Positions 11,188-22,269 of a DNA stretch of 64,000 bases are shown here, one piece after another. The stretch is from Takakia lepidozioides (Eukaryota; Streptophyta; Takakiopsida; Takakiales; Takakiaceae). A program made the translations under genes and the position numbers. Below the pieces are notes generated by a model. The model ran no database searches, was not told the origin of the DNA, and was given only the letters and a program-made list of their open reading frames with translations. The stretch spans positions 71,116,001-71,180,000 of the forward strand of contig CM060733.1 in assembly GCA_030704615.1 (NCBI GenBank). The letters run 5' to 3'. Each line of letters begins with the position of its first letter. The first letter of the stretch is position 1.

Positions 11188-13250
11188 CTACTTGATTATA
11201 CTTTCAGAATTACATGCACAGGTGTAAGAGGCTCCTGGCCCACCAACCTTGACCAGGGAACTCTTTTTGACAAAGGGAGGGGTTAACTTCTCTCTTGCCC
11301 CACAAGTAATGCAGAATGCTTTCCCAAAAACAGGTCGTCGATGAGCCTCTTCTTCCACCCCAGGACATTCTGCCAGCAATGATTTCTCAGAATCATACTG
11401 CACAAACCCCACCCACTCTATTAGGACAGCCAATTTCACAACTGAGATTTGAAGAGAAGTCTTATTTTATTACACAATTTCAATTCACACTTCCTTTTGT
11501 GCTTCCTCCTTGTTAATGATATTTCCTTCTTAATCCAAAGAGGACATACATTGTATTTATCAGCAACTGTGCCAGGAAATTCACAATGGTCCTGCAAAAC
11601 GCCTGATGAAGGACATTCGAATTGAGTCTTGAAGGAGTAACAAACCCTGACAACTGGCCATCCGTTGTATGAGCTCACACACACATATGTTGAAAGAAAC
11701 CAAATCTACGAACCTGAATGCCACAATACAGGCAATAGTGGAACTGACTCCGCAACCTCTCCAAATGCTCCTGCAACATCTGCCACAATACCTTCTGGTT
11801 TTAGTCCATCAGGACCCTGACATGTCTCATGTGAACCATGCAACCTCTCCTCAGGAGGGAGGCGCTGATGATCACCCCTAACAAAGTCGAGCAGACAGAT
11901 GAAAGCTAAGCAGATTAACCTTGACAGAATCTAGTTAGCAATACCGTCAGCATAACAACAAGTTCCTATATTTTTGCTATGCTATGAAGCCACCCTAGGT
12001 AGTACAATCTTGACAACCTGGAGCAGAGGAGAGGAGACTCCCTACAGTGCAGCCTAAGCCCCTGTTTATGTCTAAGTCCTATGGATCTCCATACTCTGAA
12101 TGCCCACTGAACCCTGAAATAAGTCCAGACACAAATCACAGACAAAGATGTTTACCTCCTGTGTCACTATCTCCTCCTCCTCCTCTTCCTCTGCCTCCTC
12201 AGCGCCATCTTGTTCAGTCTGAACTTCCTCGCTTGCGAGCTTCTCCACTGGTCCCTCCCGGGATGGTGCAGCAGATTGAGAAGCACATTCCTCAAGCTGT
12301 AAAAGGGCAGTGCTAGCCTTGCCATAGTCACTCACGAGTTTCCAGTTCTGCCAAGTGCCCCTTCGCCGTTCCTGGAACCCAACCCGCAACTCGTCCACCT
12401 TCATCCTCTTCCTTTCCTGAGCAGAATGTCGCTTTCTAGCCTTCCGCTCGTTCTCCTCCCTCACCACCCCGTCTCTACCAAGCCCTGTACGGTTGCGTTT
12501 TAGGTCCACATTAATGGGCTCCGTGGCTCCCTGGCCGTGCTTGCCTAGTGCATTATCGGGAGTGTAGCCCATCTTCTACAGCAGCTTGAAGCCTATATTG
12601 GATTCTGGGATGGAAGCAGCCAACCCCTCCTGCCGATGCTCTTCCTCGGTCTTGTGCTGCTGCTTTTGCTTTATTTTTTTCTTCTCCTTCCAGTCAATCT
12701 TCTCTTTGCACTTCAGACGCAGACGGGACATCGGATAAGTCTCTCCATCCTCTACTATATCAACAGTTTTGAATTGTTCTCCTTCACCCACATCTACATC
12801 TCAACAACCCAAGTCCAAAAGGAAAACATTGAAGAATAGCATGTTATTTAGCTTATAAAAATATAGACTAAAGTGCAACGAACGTTCGAAGAGCCAAGAG
12901 CCGAAGGGAATGGCAGCACGACGCAGACGTGACGATGGTGAATAATATCAATTGAGGTTTTCAAACACTTGAAGAAATCGTGGTCTCTTCTCACACAAAG
13001 TTTCCCAAACACGGAGTTCAGGTGTTGCAGCACGGCTCAAAAAACCACAAATGAAACCAAGCGACTATCTGAAAATATACCTGGGAACCCACAGACGCAC
13101 TGCTCCACCTACTGCACTTCTGAGCCAAAAAATGATAAGAGACAACGGGACAGGAGTTTGGAGAAGAAATCAGGGAAACGAGATTACCTTGGGAACAGAC
13201 GCGGGAGGGAGAGGGTCTGGGGTGGGAATGAATCGGCCAAGATCGCCCAT
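11188..13250 (-). CDS. G-patch and DUF4187 domain protein (GPATCH11 family), with in-frame TAG
   Basis: Exon 1 is 13188-13250 (MGDLGRFIPTPDP). Exon 2 runs from about 12790 to 12156 and holds a charged helix, the G-patch (SNIGFKLL, stop, KMGYTPDNALGKHGQG) and an acidic tail. Exon 3 is 11714-11794 (LRSQFHYCLYCGIQ). Exon 4 is 11397 down to the stop at 11188 (YDSEKSLLAECPGVEEEAH). The CLYCGIQYD...L..CPG end is the DUF4187 signature of GPATCH11. G-patch proteins usually recruit DEAH helicases in RNA processing. One in-frame TAG at 12576-12578 replaces a residue that is normally Lys or Gln in this family. All splice phases otherwise agree, so this is a young null allele, a sequence error, or a gene needing readthrough. 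The acceptor of exon 2 was not fixed. Confidence 0.82.
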
Positions 13251-13668
13251 GTAGTCATCATCTTCTTCTTCTCTCAAGGCTTTTACTGCAGCGATTCTTT
13301 CTCGCGAGAAGGCCGCTGGTCGTAGTTAACAAGGTGGCAGGATACACACCTGAACTTTAGAAAAGAGGGAAGTAAGCAGCATTTGACTTGGAGTCCCCCC
13401 CTCCCATCGCTCCACTCCTTTCCGTTGTTAAGTTCAGTCGAGGTCTTAACAACGGGATAAGAGGTCTTTACAATACAGCAGATCCTAGGGATACACATAC
13501 ATAAACGCAACCCCAACTGTCTGGCCTGCAAGAGCTGCTCACATAAGAGCTATCTCAATCAAGTCTCGCAAGGAAAAGAAGTTTCTTTGAGGAGGGCCTC
13601 CTCTTGCTCGCTGAGAAGAGCCATATCTGTGCACTGAGAAATGGAATATTTGGCGTGGGTGCATGATC
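13251..13668. other. Upstream region of the G-patch gene
   Basis: No supported gene. An open - strand frame (13283-13531) shows no protein-like pattern. This stretch probably holds the promoter and 5' UTR of the G-patch gene, up to the start of the CACTA-like element at 13669. Confidence 0.4.
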
Positions 13669-13918
13669 CACTACAACACAAATTGGTTTTTGCCACGGCC
13701 TAATTCACTCTTTTTACTGTGATGTCAGACAGGGTCCACACTTTCCCCCAATGTGTAAACAGACTAGTTGTTTCAGACAGGTGTGGCAAACGGTGGCTGT
13801 GTGGAAACGACCATGCCACACTTCATCCACAGCTGACATGGACAATGGTGGCCGTGGCTGGCCACCTGGGCATGCCATCGTGTCATGCCACCTGGACATG
13901 CGCACGGGGAGGAGAAGG

Positions 13919-14065
13919 CACGTGGCAGCCCCGTATCGCACCTATCTCTGCGACGTGGAACAATGTAGCAATGACACGTGGCCATTTGGACATGGCGCAA
14001 AGGGGCACGTGGCATATTGGGATGACGACACGTGGATTTTGGGACATGTTTGCGGGGCCACGTGG
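13919..14065. repeat. Cluster of CACGTGG (G-box-like) motifs
   Basis: CACGTGG occurs near 13919, 13975, 14006, 14029 and 14059, with a related GACGTGGAAC near 13951, in loosely repeated units mixed with GGACATG. The position just inside the left end of the CACTA-like element fits subterminal repeats that a transposase would bind. CACGTGG is also the core of plant G-box/ABRE elements, so a cis-regulatory reading is possible. Confidence 0.6.
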
Positions 14066-14129
14066 AATAATTTCGAACGCAGCACCTGAATTTTATGGAA
14101 AACCGGGGGGCCACATGGAGTGAGGACGC

Positions 14130-15104
14130 AATGACACTTGTTCTGAAATTCTAAAATTCCAAAATTCCATACATACGTACACACTACACATACTACACAA
14201 AATCAGTATACAGACCCTGCACACAAACAGAAGCAACAGCATGGCTAAGGCATGGATCATTGCGCATACATCTACTTGCTACCAAACGGTTCCCAAAATG
14301 ACGCTTCATTGAAATGTTCATATTACGGTCTGCCATATGGTCTGCCTGCATGAAGATACACTTCCAGCATTTGGAGACGTTGCAGCTACGTCATAACTAC
14401 TCACCGGACACGTGACATGCTGCACTACTCTACATATTCCGAACCTGGCAAGCTGAACAACAATAAACCGAGCTACAACTTCGGCACTTCAGATGCTCCA
14501 ACACAAAACTCCACGGACGCTATGCCAGGAACTGAGCAGCAGTTCTACCAATGTCCTAAAGGACAAGCACAAAAACAAAAACTGAAGGGCTGTCCAGTAC
14601 TGTGGAAGAGGGGCACCTTAGCAGCCATCACGCAACTGCTCGGACAAACACAATATGAAAACTAGGGTTCAAAGCGTAGTCCACTGCACACTACCATAAA
14701 GCTATTGCCACAGGGAATCATAGGTAATCTTGTGCTTGAAATCTGCCCCTCTTTGATGAATTTGCACCCTCGCTCTATCCCTGCTCCTTCAGCTATCCAT
14801 GCCTCTGCACATATCTGCATTGATCCTTGCCTTGCTGCTAGCAGCTGACAATGACAGCCTAGATTTGTTCTAGGAAACACCCAACTCAGCTTATCACACT
14901 AGTTCCTCTGCTGAATTGCGTCTGCTGCTCTCTGGAATCTAACATGCATTCACCTTTTTGCCTCGGTTGTTCCACCATTGACTGGGGTCAGAAACGTATT
15001 CATTCCACAGCTTTTCCTCATCTCTGTTACGTGGTTTTGGATACTTTCCTGTTGTCACTTTGGGAGTATCATGTCAAAGTCACTCCAAACTATCAAAGGT
15101 TCAC
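14130..15104. other. No gene seen
   Basis: Nearly 1 kb inside the CACTA-like element with only short, non-protein-like ORFs. I see no repeat beyond short direct words. Confidence 0.4.
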
Positions 15105-15675
15105 TCAACCAGCTAACTTGCAAAATTCAACATGAAAATATTTTAGGGCCGACTCTGATAACAGGGGAAAACAGGGTGAAATGTGTTGAAGAAGGTGCCT
15201 TCATTAGCAGTGCCTGATTTTATCAATCGTGCTGCTGCTGCTGTATTCCACGTGATCAAAGATCCGTTGAACACTTGGTGAGCATGCATGATGCTCCCGC
15301 ACTTAACATACATGTTGACAAGGGTGTTGAGGAGAAAAACACTTGGCATGAATCCACTTTGGATAATGTGGGTGCGCACCTGCTTTCCAGCTTCCAGACC
15401 TTTCATCTTGATGCACTTAAGCAAGAGACACACATACATATCTGAATCTGCTGAAATGCTCTTTGGTTAAATTCTGTAGAGCCTCTTTCAGTCTGCCTGC
15501 CTCACAAAGCATCTTCACATGCCCAGAAGAGCCAGAAGAGCATTATGGACTCCTTCTCTTGATCCTCTTTCAGAAGCCAACGAGCTAACTTACAGAATTC
15601 AATATGCATGTCAGGGCCGAGTCTGATGAGAGGGAAAAACAGGCTGAAATAGGTTGAAGAAGAAGGTGCCCTCAC
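15105..15675. repeat. Pair of ~100-bp direct repeats
   Basis: About 15105-15205 and 15580-15675 share the order AGCTAACTT, AATTCAA, AGGGCCGA, TCTGAT, AAACAGG, GAAAT, GGTTGAAGAAGGTGCC with substitutions. Their spacing is about 470 bp. The segment between them contains the PPR fragment, so it may have been captured between, or duplicated with, these repeats. Confidence 0.6.
15222..15439 (-). pseudogene. PPR protein fragment (PLS-type)
   Basis: The - strand frame reads LEAGKQVRTHIIQSGF, then VFLLNTLVNMYVKCGSIMHA and HQVFNGSLITWN. The spacing and the words NTLVNMYVKCGS and VFN fit one to two repeats of plant pentatricopeptide proteins, which bind organelle RNA. Only about 70 residues remain and neither side continues as PPR, so it is a captured or eroded fragment. 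A related piece lies at 17885-18023 on the other strand. Confidence 0.8.
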
Positions 15676-16191
15676 CACATCGTCCTCGACCTTGTGTCAT
15701 AGCCCATGGAGGATTTGACTGACCATGAACCCAAGAGGACCTCTTGTGTGTGCTGCTTGTGTCTGTAGTCAGGTAATGTCGGATTGGTCTGTGAGAACCA
15801 CCACGGTGCAGCTGAGCGGGCAGAGATTGAAACACGGCCTGCTAAGACCAAGCTGAATCTCCCAAGAACCTTGTAAACATCAGGAAGAATACCAAATCAT
15901 GGTACTAACAGGAGCCAAGAGCCCACATTTGCAGGATCGACGAACTTCTTCACCTCGTACATTAAGAAAAAGCCACACCTTGCGATTGCGGTTGTCCCTC
16001 TATCGTGAAGGATCTTTAAAAAACTCATCTCAGGTCTGCTCCGTACTCCGCGGTTGTCCCACCATCGTGAAGGAGCTTTAAGAAACTCATGCCAGGTCTG
16101 CTCCGTGCTCCGAGGTCTGCTCCGAGGTTTGTGCTCGAAAATCCGTCGGCATCAACATTTTGACAAGGTCCTGAGGGGTGCTAGTGAGCTT

Positions 16192-16634
16192 TCAACAACA
16201 GTCATGGAAGTTGTTTTGTCGCCGTGCACCGCCTCCATCTGCTCTTTTTCGCAGCTCCTGTTGCAACAAGAACATGCGCTCTTTCAAGGTTAGATTCTCG
16301 TCCTCCAAGTATGTTATGTGACTCTCCTGCTCTGCAAGGCGAACTTCCACACGCTGTCGAGGATTCCTTTCAACGTCTGATGAAGGGTAGGTCATCTAAA
16401 TCGAAGGTGAATAAGACCAGTCATGGAGCCGTAACCATTAACCCCGAAACCTTTCACTTCCTCCACAAGGCCCTCCCTATCATGAGGTGCACCCGAAAAG
16501 GCATGAGTTGCAAGAAAAGCTGGAGTAGCAGGAGACACAAGCGACGCCAAACCCCGGGATCGGCGCACTCTCACCGGCACTCTCATCAGGAAGGAGCTGT
16601 CATTGTCATTGAAAGGTGCTCTTAGGACGCTCAT
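16192..16634 (-). pseudogene. Short coiled-coil protein gene with one frame break
   Basis: The first frame (ATG 16634) encodes about 80 residues: MSVLRAPFNDNDSSFL, a basic RVPVRVRRSRGL segment, and ends LIHLRFR. Its TGA overlaps an ATG as ATGA at 16395-16392. The second frame then gives about 67 residues with a heptad-like helix (LAEQESHITYLEDENLTLKE followed by RMFLLQQELRKR). Both halves look protein-like, so a one-base change in a single gene is the simplest reading. A dicistronic arrangement is less likely in plants. I do not recognise the family with confidence; the helix is leucine-zipper-like but has no bZIP basic region. It lies inside the CACTA-like element and may be captured host sequence. 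Confidence 0.5.
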
Positions 16635-16911
16635 GTCTGTATTTGCGAGTAAGACGCTGAGTCAGCTTGGACGAATCAAGGCATGCCATGCGGCTTTGGT
16701 TTTTTTTTTTATCAGTGTGCCAACTCAAAAAATATATAGGGGTCAACCCTAGTACCGTTGACTATTCTAGTGTGACTTAAGCCAGACAAGGTGACACATC
16801 CGGTCGGGTTGTGCCACACTTTTTTCTAGTCCACACATGTGTCATATGAGTCATGGATTCTGCAAAGTGTGAGCCCCCATGATGTGGCAAAAACCAATTC
16901 TTCTTGTAGTG

Positions 16912-17884
16912 GTGGGTCCAAAAAAGGACCCTTATTGTTACGTTTTGTTTTTCTGCAAAGCCCTTTCGGGGTCGGAGGAGCAGGAGGTGGTGATTTCTTC
17001 ACCCCTCCAGCCCCATGTAGCACCTCTGGAAGTGTACAAAGGGGTCAATTGTTGTGACCACCATGAGTTGCTCTGATGGTACATTTGCTTGTCTCGTCTC
17101 TTGGCTTCGGATTCATCCATTGTTGCCTTGTGAGTTCGTCAAGGCAACAGTGGCTGAATACGAAGCCAAGGGACAGAGGAGGAGAAGAGAAGCCAAGAGA
17201 GCACCTCATGGTCTAAGAGCTCTATCTGTGGCAGCCTGATTAGCATCAATCCCAAAAGCCCTCTTGGCCTTTCAGTTCTTCATACTCATTTGGCATCAAG
17301 TTTAGGAGGTTTGATGTTTCATTACTCATACTTCTGACAGGCATACAATTGCCAGTTTGGGTTTCCTAGCAGATATTCGGCCCCTCCTTCAAAATCCATG
17401 CACTCAAGGTTAAGCTCTCCCACATTGAGACCTCTCTTTCTCAATTGTGAAGCTGAACTGCAAGTCTTCAAACAAATGAGTGTTTGAAGTTGCAACACTA
17501 ACTTGGTTCTAGTGAGATCAATATATGCGCAGTCGTCTCAAATTGATCCTTATACCTTCTTCAAACTCATGCATCTTCTCCTTCAAGCCGTACCACACTA
17601 GTGGCAAGAGGGGCAGCGGCACTCAATTTTGGACCCTCCTATTGGTTGGGAGGTGTTATTCTGTGAGCCCAGAGGCGTGAGCCTGTGAGCCCAAGAAACC
17701 GTGAGCCCAGCACAGGCTCACGCCACGTCAACATGCATACAGGGCCTATTTCCGCGGGTGTCACCTATTACCGCGGGTTGATCAGCCATTTCCAGGGAAT
17801 GCAGACTGGATGTGTTACATCCATTGTATCCATCCTTTCTATCCATTGCATCCATTTAGACATTATCAACATACCAAGCCCCTG
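16912..17884. other. Spacer with a piece related to the 49.2-kb MITE end
   Basis: No gene. Around 17641-17770, the words GGGAGGTGTTATTCTGTGAGC, repeated GTGAGCC and later CCGCGGGTG resemble the left end of the Mutator-like MITE at 49195 (TGCTATTCTGTGAGCAG, then CCGCGGGCACC). I found no matching right end, so it may be a truncated relative. Confidence 0.4.
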
Positions 17885-18023
17885 CATTGGAATGTGCCTA
17901 CATCGTGAGCAGGTGCACACTCACATCATCCAAAGCGGATCCCTGCGAAATCTTTTCTTACTCACCACCCTTGCGATCATGCCAGGTATGTGCGGGAGCA
18001 TCATGGATGCTCACCAGAATTGA
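17885..18023 (+). pseudogene. PPR protein fragment
   Basis: The + strand frame reads REQVHTHIIQSGSLRNLFLL and then MCGSIMDAHQN, the same PPR segment as the fragment at 15222-15439 but on the opposite strand and more diverged. It ends in a stop at once. It is a relic, not a gene. Confidence 0.7.
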
Positions 18024-18419
18024 GAATGCCTGAACGCTCTTTGATCACGTGGACTTTATCATGATGGATTTACCAAGCATTCTTCTAGCAGGAATGGTTT
18101 GGAGACCAACGAGCAAATGATGCGAGAATGCTCTACCCGAACCAAAGACGTTTGTTTGTTTTTGCAATGCACACAAGCCTGTGAGCTCCGCAAAACACTA
18201 AATAGATTGAAGGAACAATCCGGGCAGTCCAAAAAGGTGTGATAGCCCTGGAGGGTCAGTGGAAGCACGCGGACTCCTACACAAGTGGACAAAAACCAAT
18301 TTTGAACACAATGATGCAATGCACAAGTCCAACGAAGAGGATATCTCCCATGTGCACTTTGCCTTAAGAACAGTGATTATGGGTATTGAAACAACAATGC
18401 AAGCATCCACAGGTTGAAC
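18024..18419. other. No gene seen
   Basis: Short ORFs only, with no repeat recognised. It is the downstream flank of ParB/methyltransferase copy A. Confidence 0.4.
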
Positions 18420-21400
18420 TTACTCACAGGCAAAGTCGTCATCCAGCTCCTTGTCGGAAGTCTCCCCTGTATCAATATCAACGGGTAGGGGCTTTGGAAG
18501 GACTTGAGAAGTGTGTCCACCCAAACCCATCAGGAGGTTCTTGTAAATCTCGGCATCCCCTTCAATCCCAAAGAGATGTCGCGCACTGGCCTTGCAAGCG
18601 TGGTACGAGGCACCTGCAGTGGAATACAATGAAGGAAACAAACATTGAAGACACATTTGGAACGGTGGGAAGAGCTGAAAGTGCAAGGTCAAACAAACCT
18701 CACGAAATGTGAATGTTGAAGAGACGAACCTGTGCCCATTGACAAATCCAAAACTCTGGCGTTTGTGTAGGTGCAGCACTCCACAATCGTCTGAATGAAA
18801 GTCGGGCTCATCTCCCTGGCCCCTCTCCAAGGAACCCCATTCCCCCTTCGCAAGCACACGTTGTTGTCCACGTAGTTGTGGTGCATGTCATCCGTGGGAG
18901 GATCTGTCATCTCGTCTATGAACTTGCCCCCATGAGTGATGGCGAACTCCCTAATGACGGCTAGAGTCGTAGGTGGATGCACTCGGACGAGACAAACAGC
19001 TTCAAACAAACGAGTCTGCGAACAGGACATACACAAGGAACTAAGAAGCTTGAAAACCAGGCCCCTACATATTCATTTGAGCGACTTATGCAACTCCATC
19101 CGAGAACCACCAAGAAGAGGAATAAGAAGGCAGATTTACCATCTCTCCGGGACGATCCCCCTTCGTCAGGTACATGCTGTTCACACAATTCCATGTCTTC
19201 ACGACCCTCATACCGGAGGCTTTCAAATAGCTGGCAAGTGCACGGCGACAGCGAAGGTGGATGGACTGGATGAGCACCAAAACACCTGCATCGGACAGAA
19301 GAAATTGCAAAAGGAGAAAATCCACCGCCAGTAGTGCTCATCAAAAGCATTCCAACCTGGACAAGCACCCGATGGAGGGACATCCGGGACTGGCAACCCA
19401 TCAGGGATGTCCAAGATGATGAGTTCGGCTGCATATGGCTTCTGCTTCCCGTTCACCCAGGATTTGGTCATTTTAGCCTGCAAACAAGCATGCAATGGAA
19501 TGCTCAAGAGGATTGAAACGATCCATGCACACAACAGACAAGAAGCAAAAGACGACACACACCGTGCCGAGGAACTCCACAATCCTCTCCAACACTGGTG
19601 ATGGTTCGCCCTTGTAATCAGATTTCTTGGACTCCATCATGGCAAGGAACTCGACGTTGGCCATCTCCAACCTGGTAGGGCGAATGACCCTCGTGGGATG
19701 CTCCACTGCATGGTACGGGTCCTTGGGATCAACCACCCCCTTGTTCTTTCTCTCGGATCCCCTACCATGTGGTGGAGTCTGCTGGACAACCACCAGAGGG
19801 CCAGTACACTTCTCTGCCCACCTACCTGCCCTTGTGCCCCCTACCCCTTCCTTTCCCCAAACCACCAGCAACATCCTTTCCCTTTGCCTTTCTACCTTTA
19901 CCCGGTGTATCCTGAGTGGGAGGCTCCTTCTCTGCAAGAGTCCTCAAATTTCTCTCATGAATGTCGAGGTCGGCTGCTGCGGCGGTGGCTGCTATACGCT
20001 CATTCTCTCTCCTCAAAGACACCTCCTGAGCTCGGGTCTCTGAAGCAGGACAATCCAAATACCAACCACAAGCAGAAAGATGGTCTGGGCCTCAGTCATG
20101 CAAGATCCCCGTAGTAAACATGGTCTGGTTGCCAGCAGGGACAAGCCAAAGGTCCACGAAATCAGGATGTTTGTCCAAGCAGTTCTCTGCCATGAGAACA
20201 TACTTTATGTACCTGCAGGAACAGAGACAACCTCATTATGCAATGCAAATATTGTCTCCCAGCTTTTCCACCCCATCACGAAGACCCCCTAAAAGAGTAT
20301 GCGACACATTACACTCCACCACAAACTCATATAAGCCAGCCAAAAACAGGTTGGATGGAGGAGATTATGTCTATGCAAAACAAAGAAGCACAGTCCATTT
20401 CGCACCTGTAAAGGCATCGTTTCCAGGCTTCCTCTCCTTTCTCTTGCTGGTCAAGCTCACTTGTTCGACTGATACCAGCATCCTTGTTGAACTCTCTGAA
20501 GAAACAAGATTGCCACACTGTGGCTCTCCATTTCCTCATGTATGCTTGGAAGGAGACCTTCGGTTCTGTCATGGTGATCCCATAGTCAGCCAGCTGCATA
20601 TGTAGAACCGACCGGGCCCTTTCCTCCAACTGCAGACCAATACAGAAGCAAGAATGAACACAAAAACAATCACAACCAATGTAACATGGAAAAAGAATGA
20701 CAGAAAAAACGAAAAGAAAGTGACACAGCAAAGGACATCATACCTGGCTCCGGTAAGTGGCCTTGTGGAGCCATGTGTCCAGCACATTGTCACTGACATG
20801 AATGACACGCTGGGTCTTCTTCTCTTTCTCCGGCCTGGGGAACATGTGGGTATCCCTAACAGTGGGATCGGAGTTCCATATCTGTAGCCACTTCACCTTC
20901 TGTTCTGAAGACACAACGGCACTAGACAACCTATGTAACTTCTCCTGGGCCATCTCCGGCTTGCCTGGCTTGTTATAATGGTTTTTCACCTCTTGAAGGA
21001 ACTCTGGTCCGAAGGTTGGGTCTGCAATTCTCAGTTGTTTCACAAAAGCACTCATAATAGTCCTTCTTGTGGCGGTCATCTCCTTCTGGATGTGACTCTC
21101 AACGCCCTTTGCTGTCCTTCTCTCCTTAGGGGTAGAGCTATAGTATTCCAGTTTGCCACACTCTCCTGCATCTGCAATGTCTTGCTGCAAAGGAATGTAC
21201 GAGAGTTGCATCAACCCAAGGGCAAGGGAAACAAACAGAAACAAACATGTGGAAGCAGGAATATCGAAAGGCCAGATGATGGAAGATGTATCTCACCCCG
21301 TACATATACTCCATGAAAGCCTCACGGGTCAACGAGTACCACGTTTCTGATGTCTTGGAGCTTTCGCACTTCTTGTACGTCTCTGTTGAAAGGATGGTCT

Positions 21401-22188
21401 TGAAGTTGGTCAAGGGCATATGCCCAATCCTTTGTATCCTGTACAGTGTGTGAACTAGACTCGTTTTGACATGCGATGTCTCCGTCCCTCTGCAGAATGA
21501 TGTGTGAAAGTCAGAATGAAATTCAAGGACCGTCAACAGAGGACTGGAACCAAAGAACCACGAAACCACAAATGGAACATGTAGAATGAGAAACCAACCT
21601 GTTCACATCATTCATTGCCGTCAAAAGACCCATCATGTTCCCGTCACAATCCAGCACCATCGATCGAACAGAGTAATGCCACTCTTCCTCCTATGAGTGC
21701 AGCCTCCCAATGACAGCCATCCATGCAAGCAACCGGTGGTTGCCATCCCAAATGTGAAACATCTTCCCTGAGAATGCCTGGGTGGAAGGTTTCCTGGAGA
21801 GAAGAAGTTCGAAGGATTCGTTCACATGTCTCCAAATGGGATCCCAGGAGTCCACGATTGACTCATCCACAAGGAGCTCATTGCCTCTGGAATCCTTTGT
21901 AGAAATGTAAAAGACTGCGGATCCATCCAAATACCCATGAACAAACTCGGCCTCCAGCTTCAGGATGACCTTGATGAGGGGTGGACGAACGACGGGCATG
22001 GAAACCAACCTACACAGGGGAATCTTCAACCTCCCACCCGGGGCAAGCATACTTTGCACCACAAGCTGAGAGTTTACCTTCTGACCCCCCAGCATCTCAG
22101 CAGCTTTGCTTTCATAGAATTCATCGTCCACATCAACAATGATCTCCTTCCCCTGCCCCAAAGGGATCTCATCCGCCACACTTTGCAT
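18420..22188 (-). pseudogene. ParB-like/methyltransferase-like family, copy A (most complete layout)
   Basis: About ten exons are traceable. 22188-21599: ParB-like domain with MFHIWDGNHRLLAWM (DGNHR at 21733-21747), interrupted by TAG at 21688-21690 before EEEWHYSVRSMVLD. 21489-~21297, 21184-20744 and 20629-20406: helical middle. 20212 onward: YIKYVLMAENC and a Lys/Gly-rich linker. About 19479-19335: AELIILDIPDG (19397-19411), placed like methyltransferase motif IV. About 19291-19150: the following strand. About 19025-18730: WRGAREMSPTFIQT (motif X-like) then ARVLDLSMGTG. 18613-18420: completes motif I/II, SARHLFGIEGDAEIYKNLL. The order IV, X, I is that of beta-class amino-methyltransferases. 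A TGA after TGILHD and a frame change near 19.85 kb show decay. Function in DNA binding and methylation is inferred. Confidence 0.72.
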
Positions 22189-22269
22189 CTTCTCCTGCAG
22201 AGTTGTTCATTCAAATTGATATAAGAGAGAGGCATGAAACGATGGTGTTTTGAGCATGGCAGACAGGCC

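Larger units (their letters stand above)
13669..16911. mobile_element. Probable non-autonomous CACTA-like element carrying gene fragments
   Basis: The left end starts CACTACAACACAAATTGGTT at 13669. The right end, read on the - strand from 16911, starts CACTACAAGAAGAATTGGTT. After the variable three or four bases both continue AATTGGTTTTTGCCAC. CACTACAA is the usual start of plant CACTA elements. Inside are G-box-like repeats near the left end, a PPR fragment, a duplicated segment and a short coiled-coil gene, and no transposase. The 3-bp flanks differ (ATC left, GTG right), so the two ends could belong to different insertions or the flanks have changed. Confidence 0.6.

Noticed and set aside
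12576-12578. RNA editing (U-to-C) as an explanation for the G-patch TAG
   Set aside because: Such editing is known in organelles of ferns and hornworts, not for nuclear transcripts like this one.
13714-14123. Overlapping ORFs at 13.7-14.1 kb on both strands as genes
   Set aside because: They arise from repeated CACGTGG/GGACATG words; both strands are open in several frames because of the repeat composition.
17640-18060. Second complete Mutator-like MITE
   Set aside because: Only the left-end similarity is present; no right end or target duplication was found.
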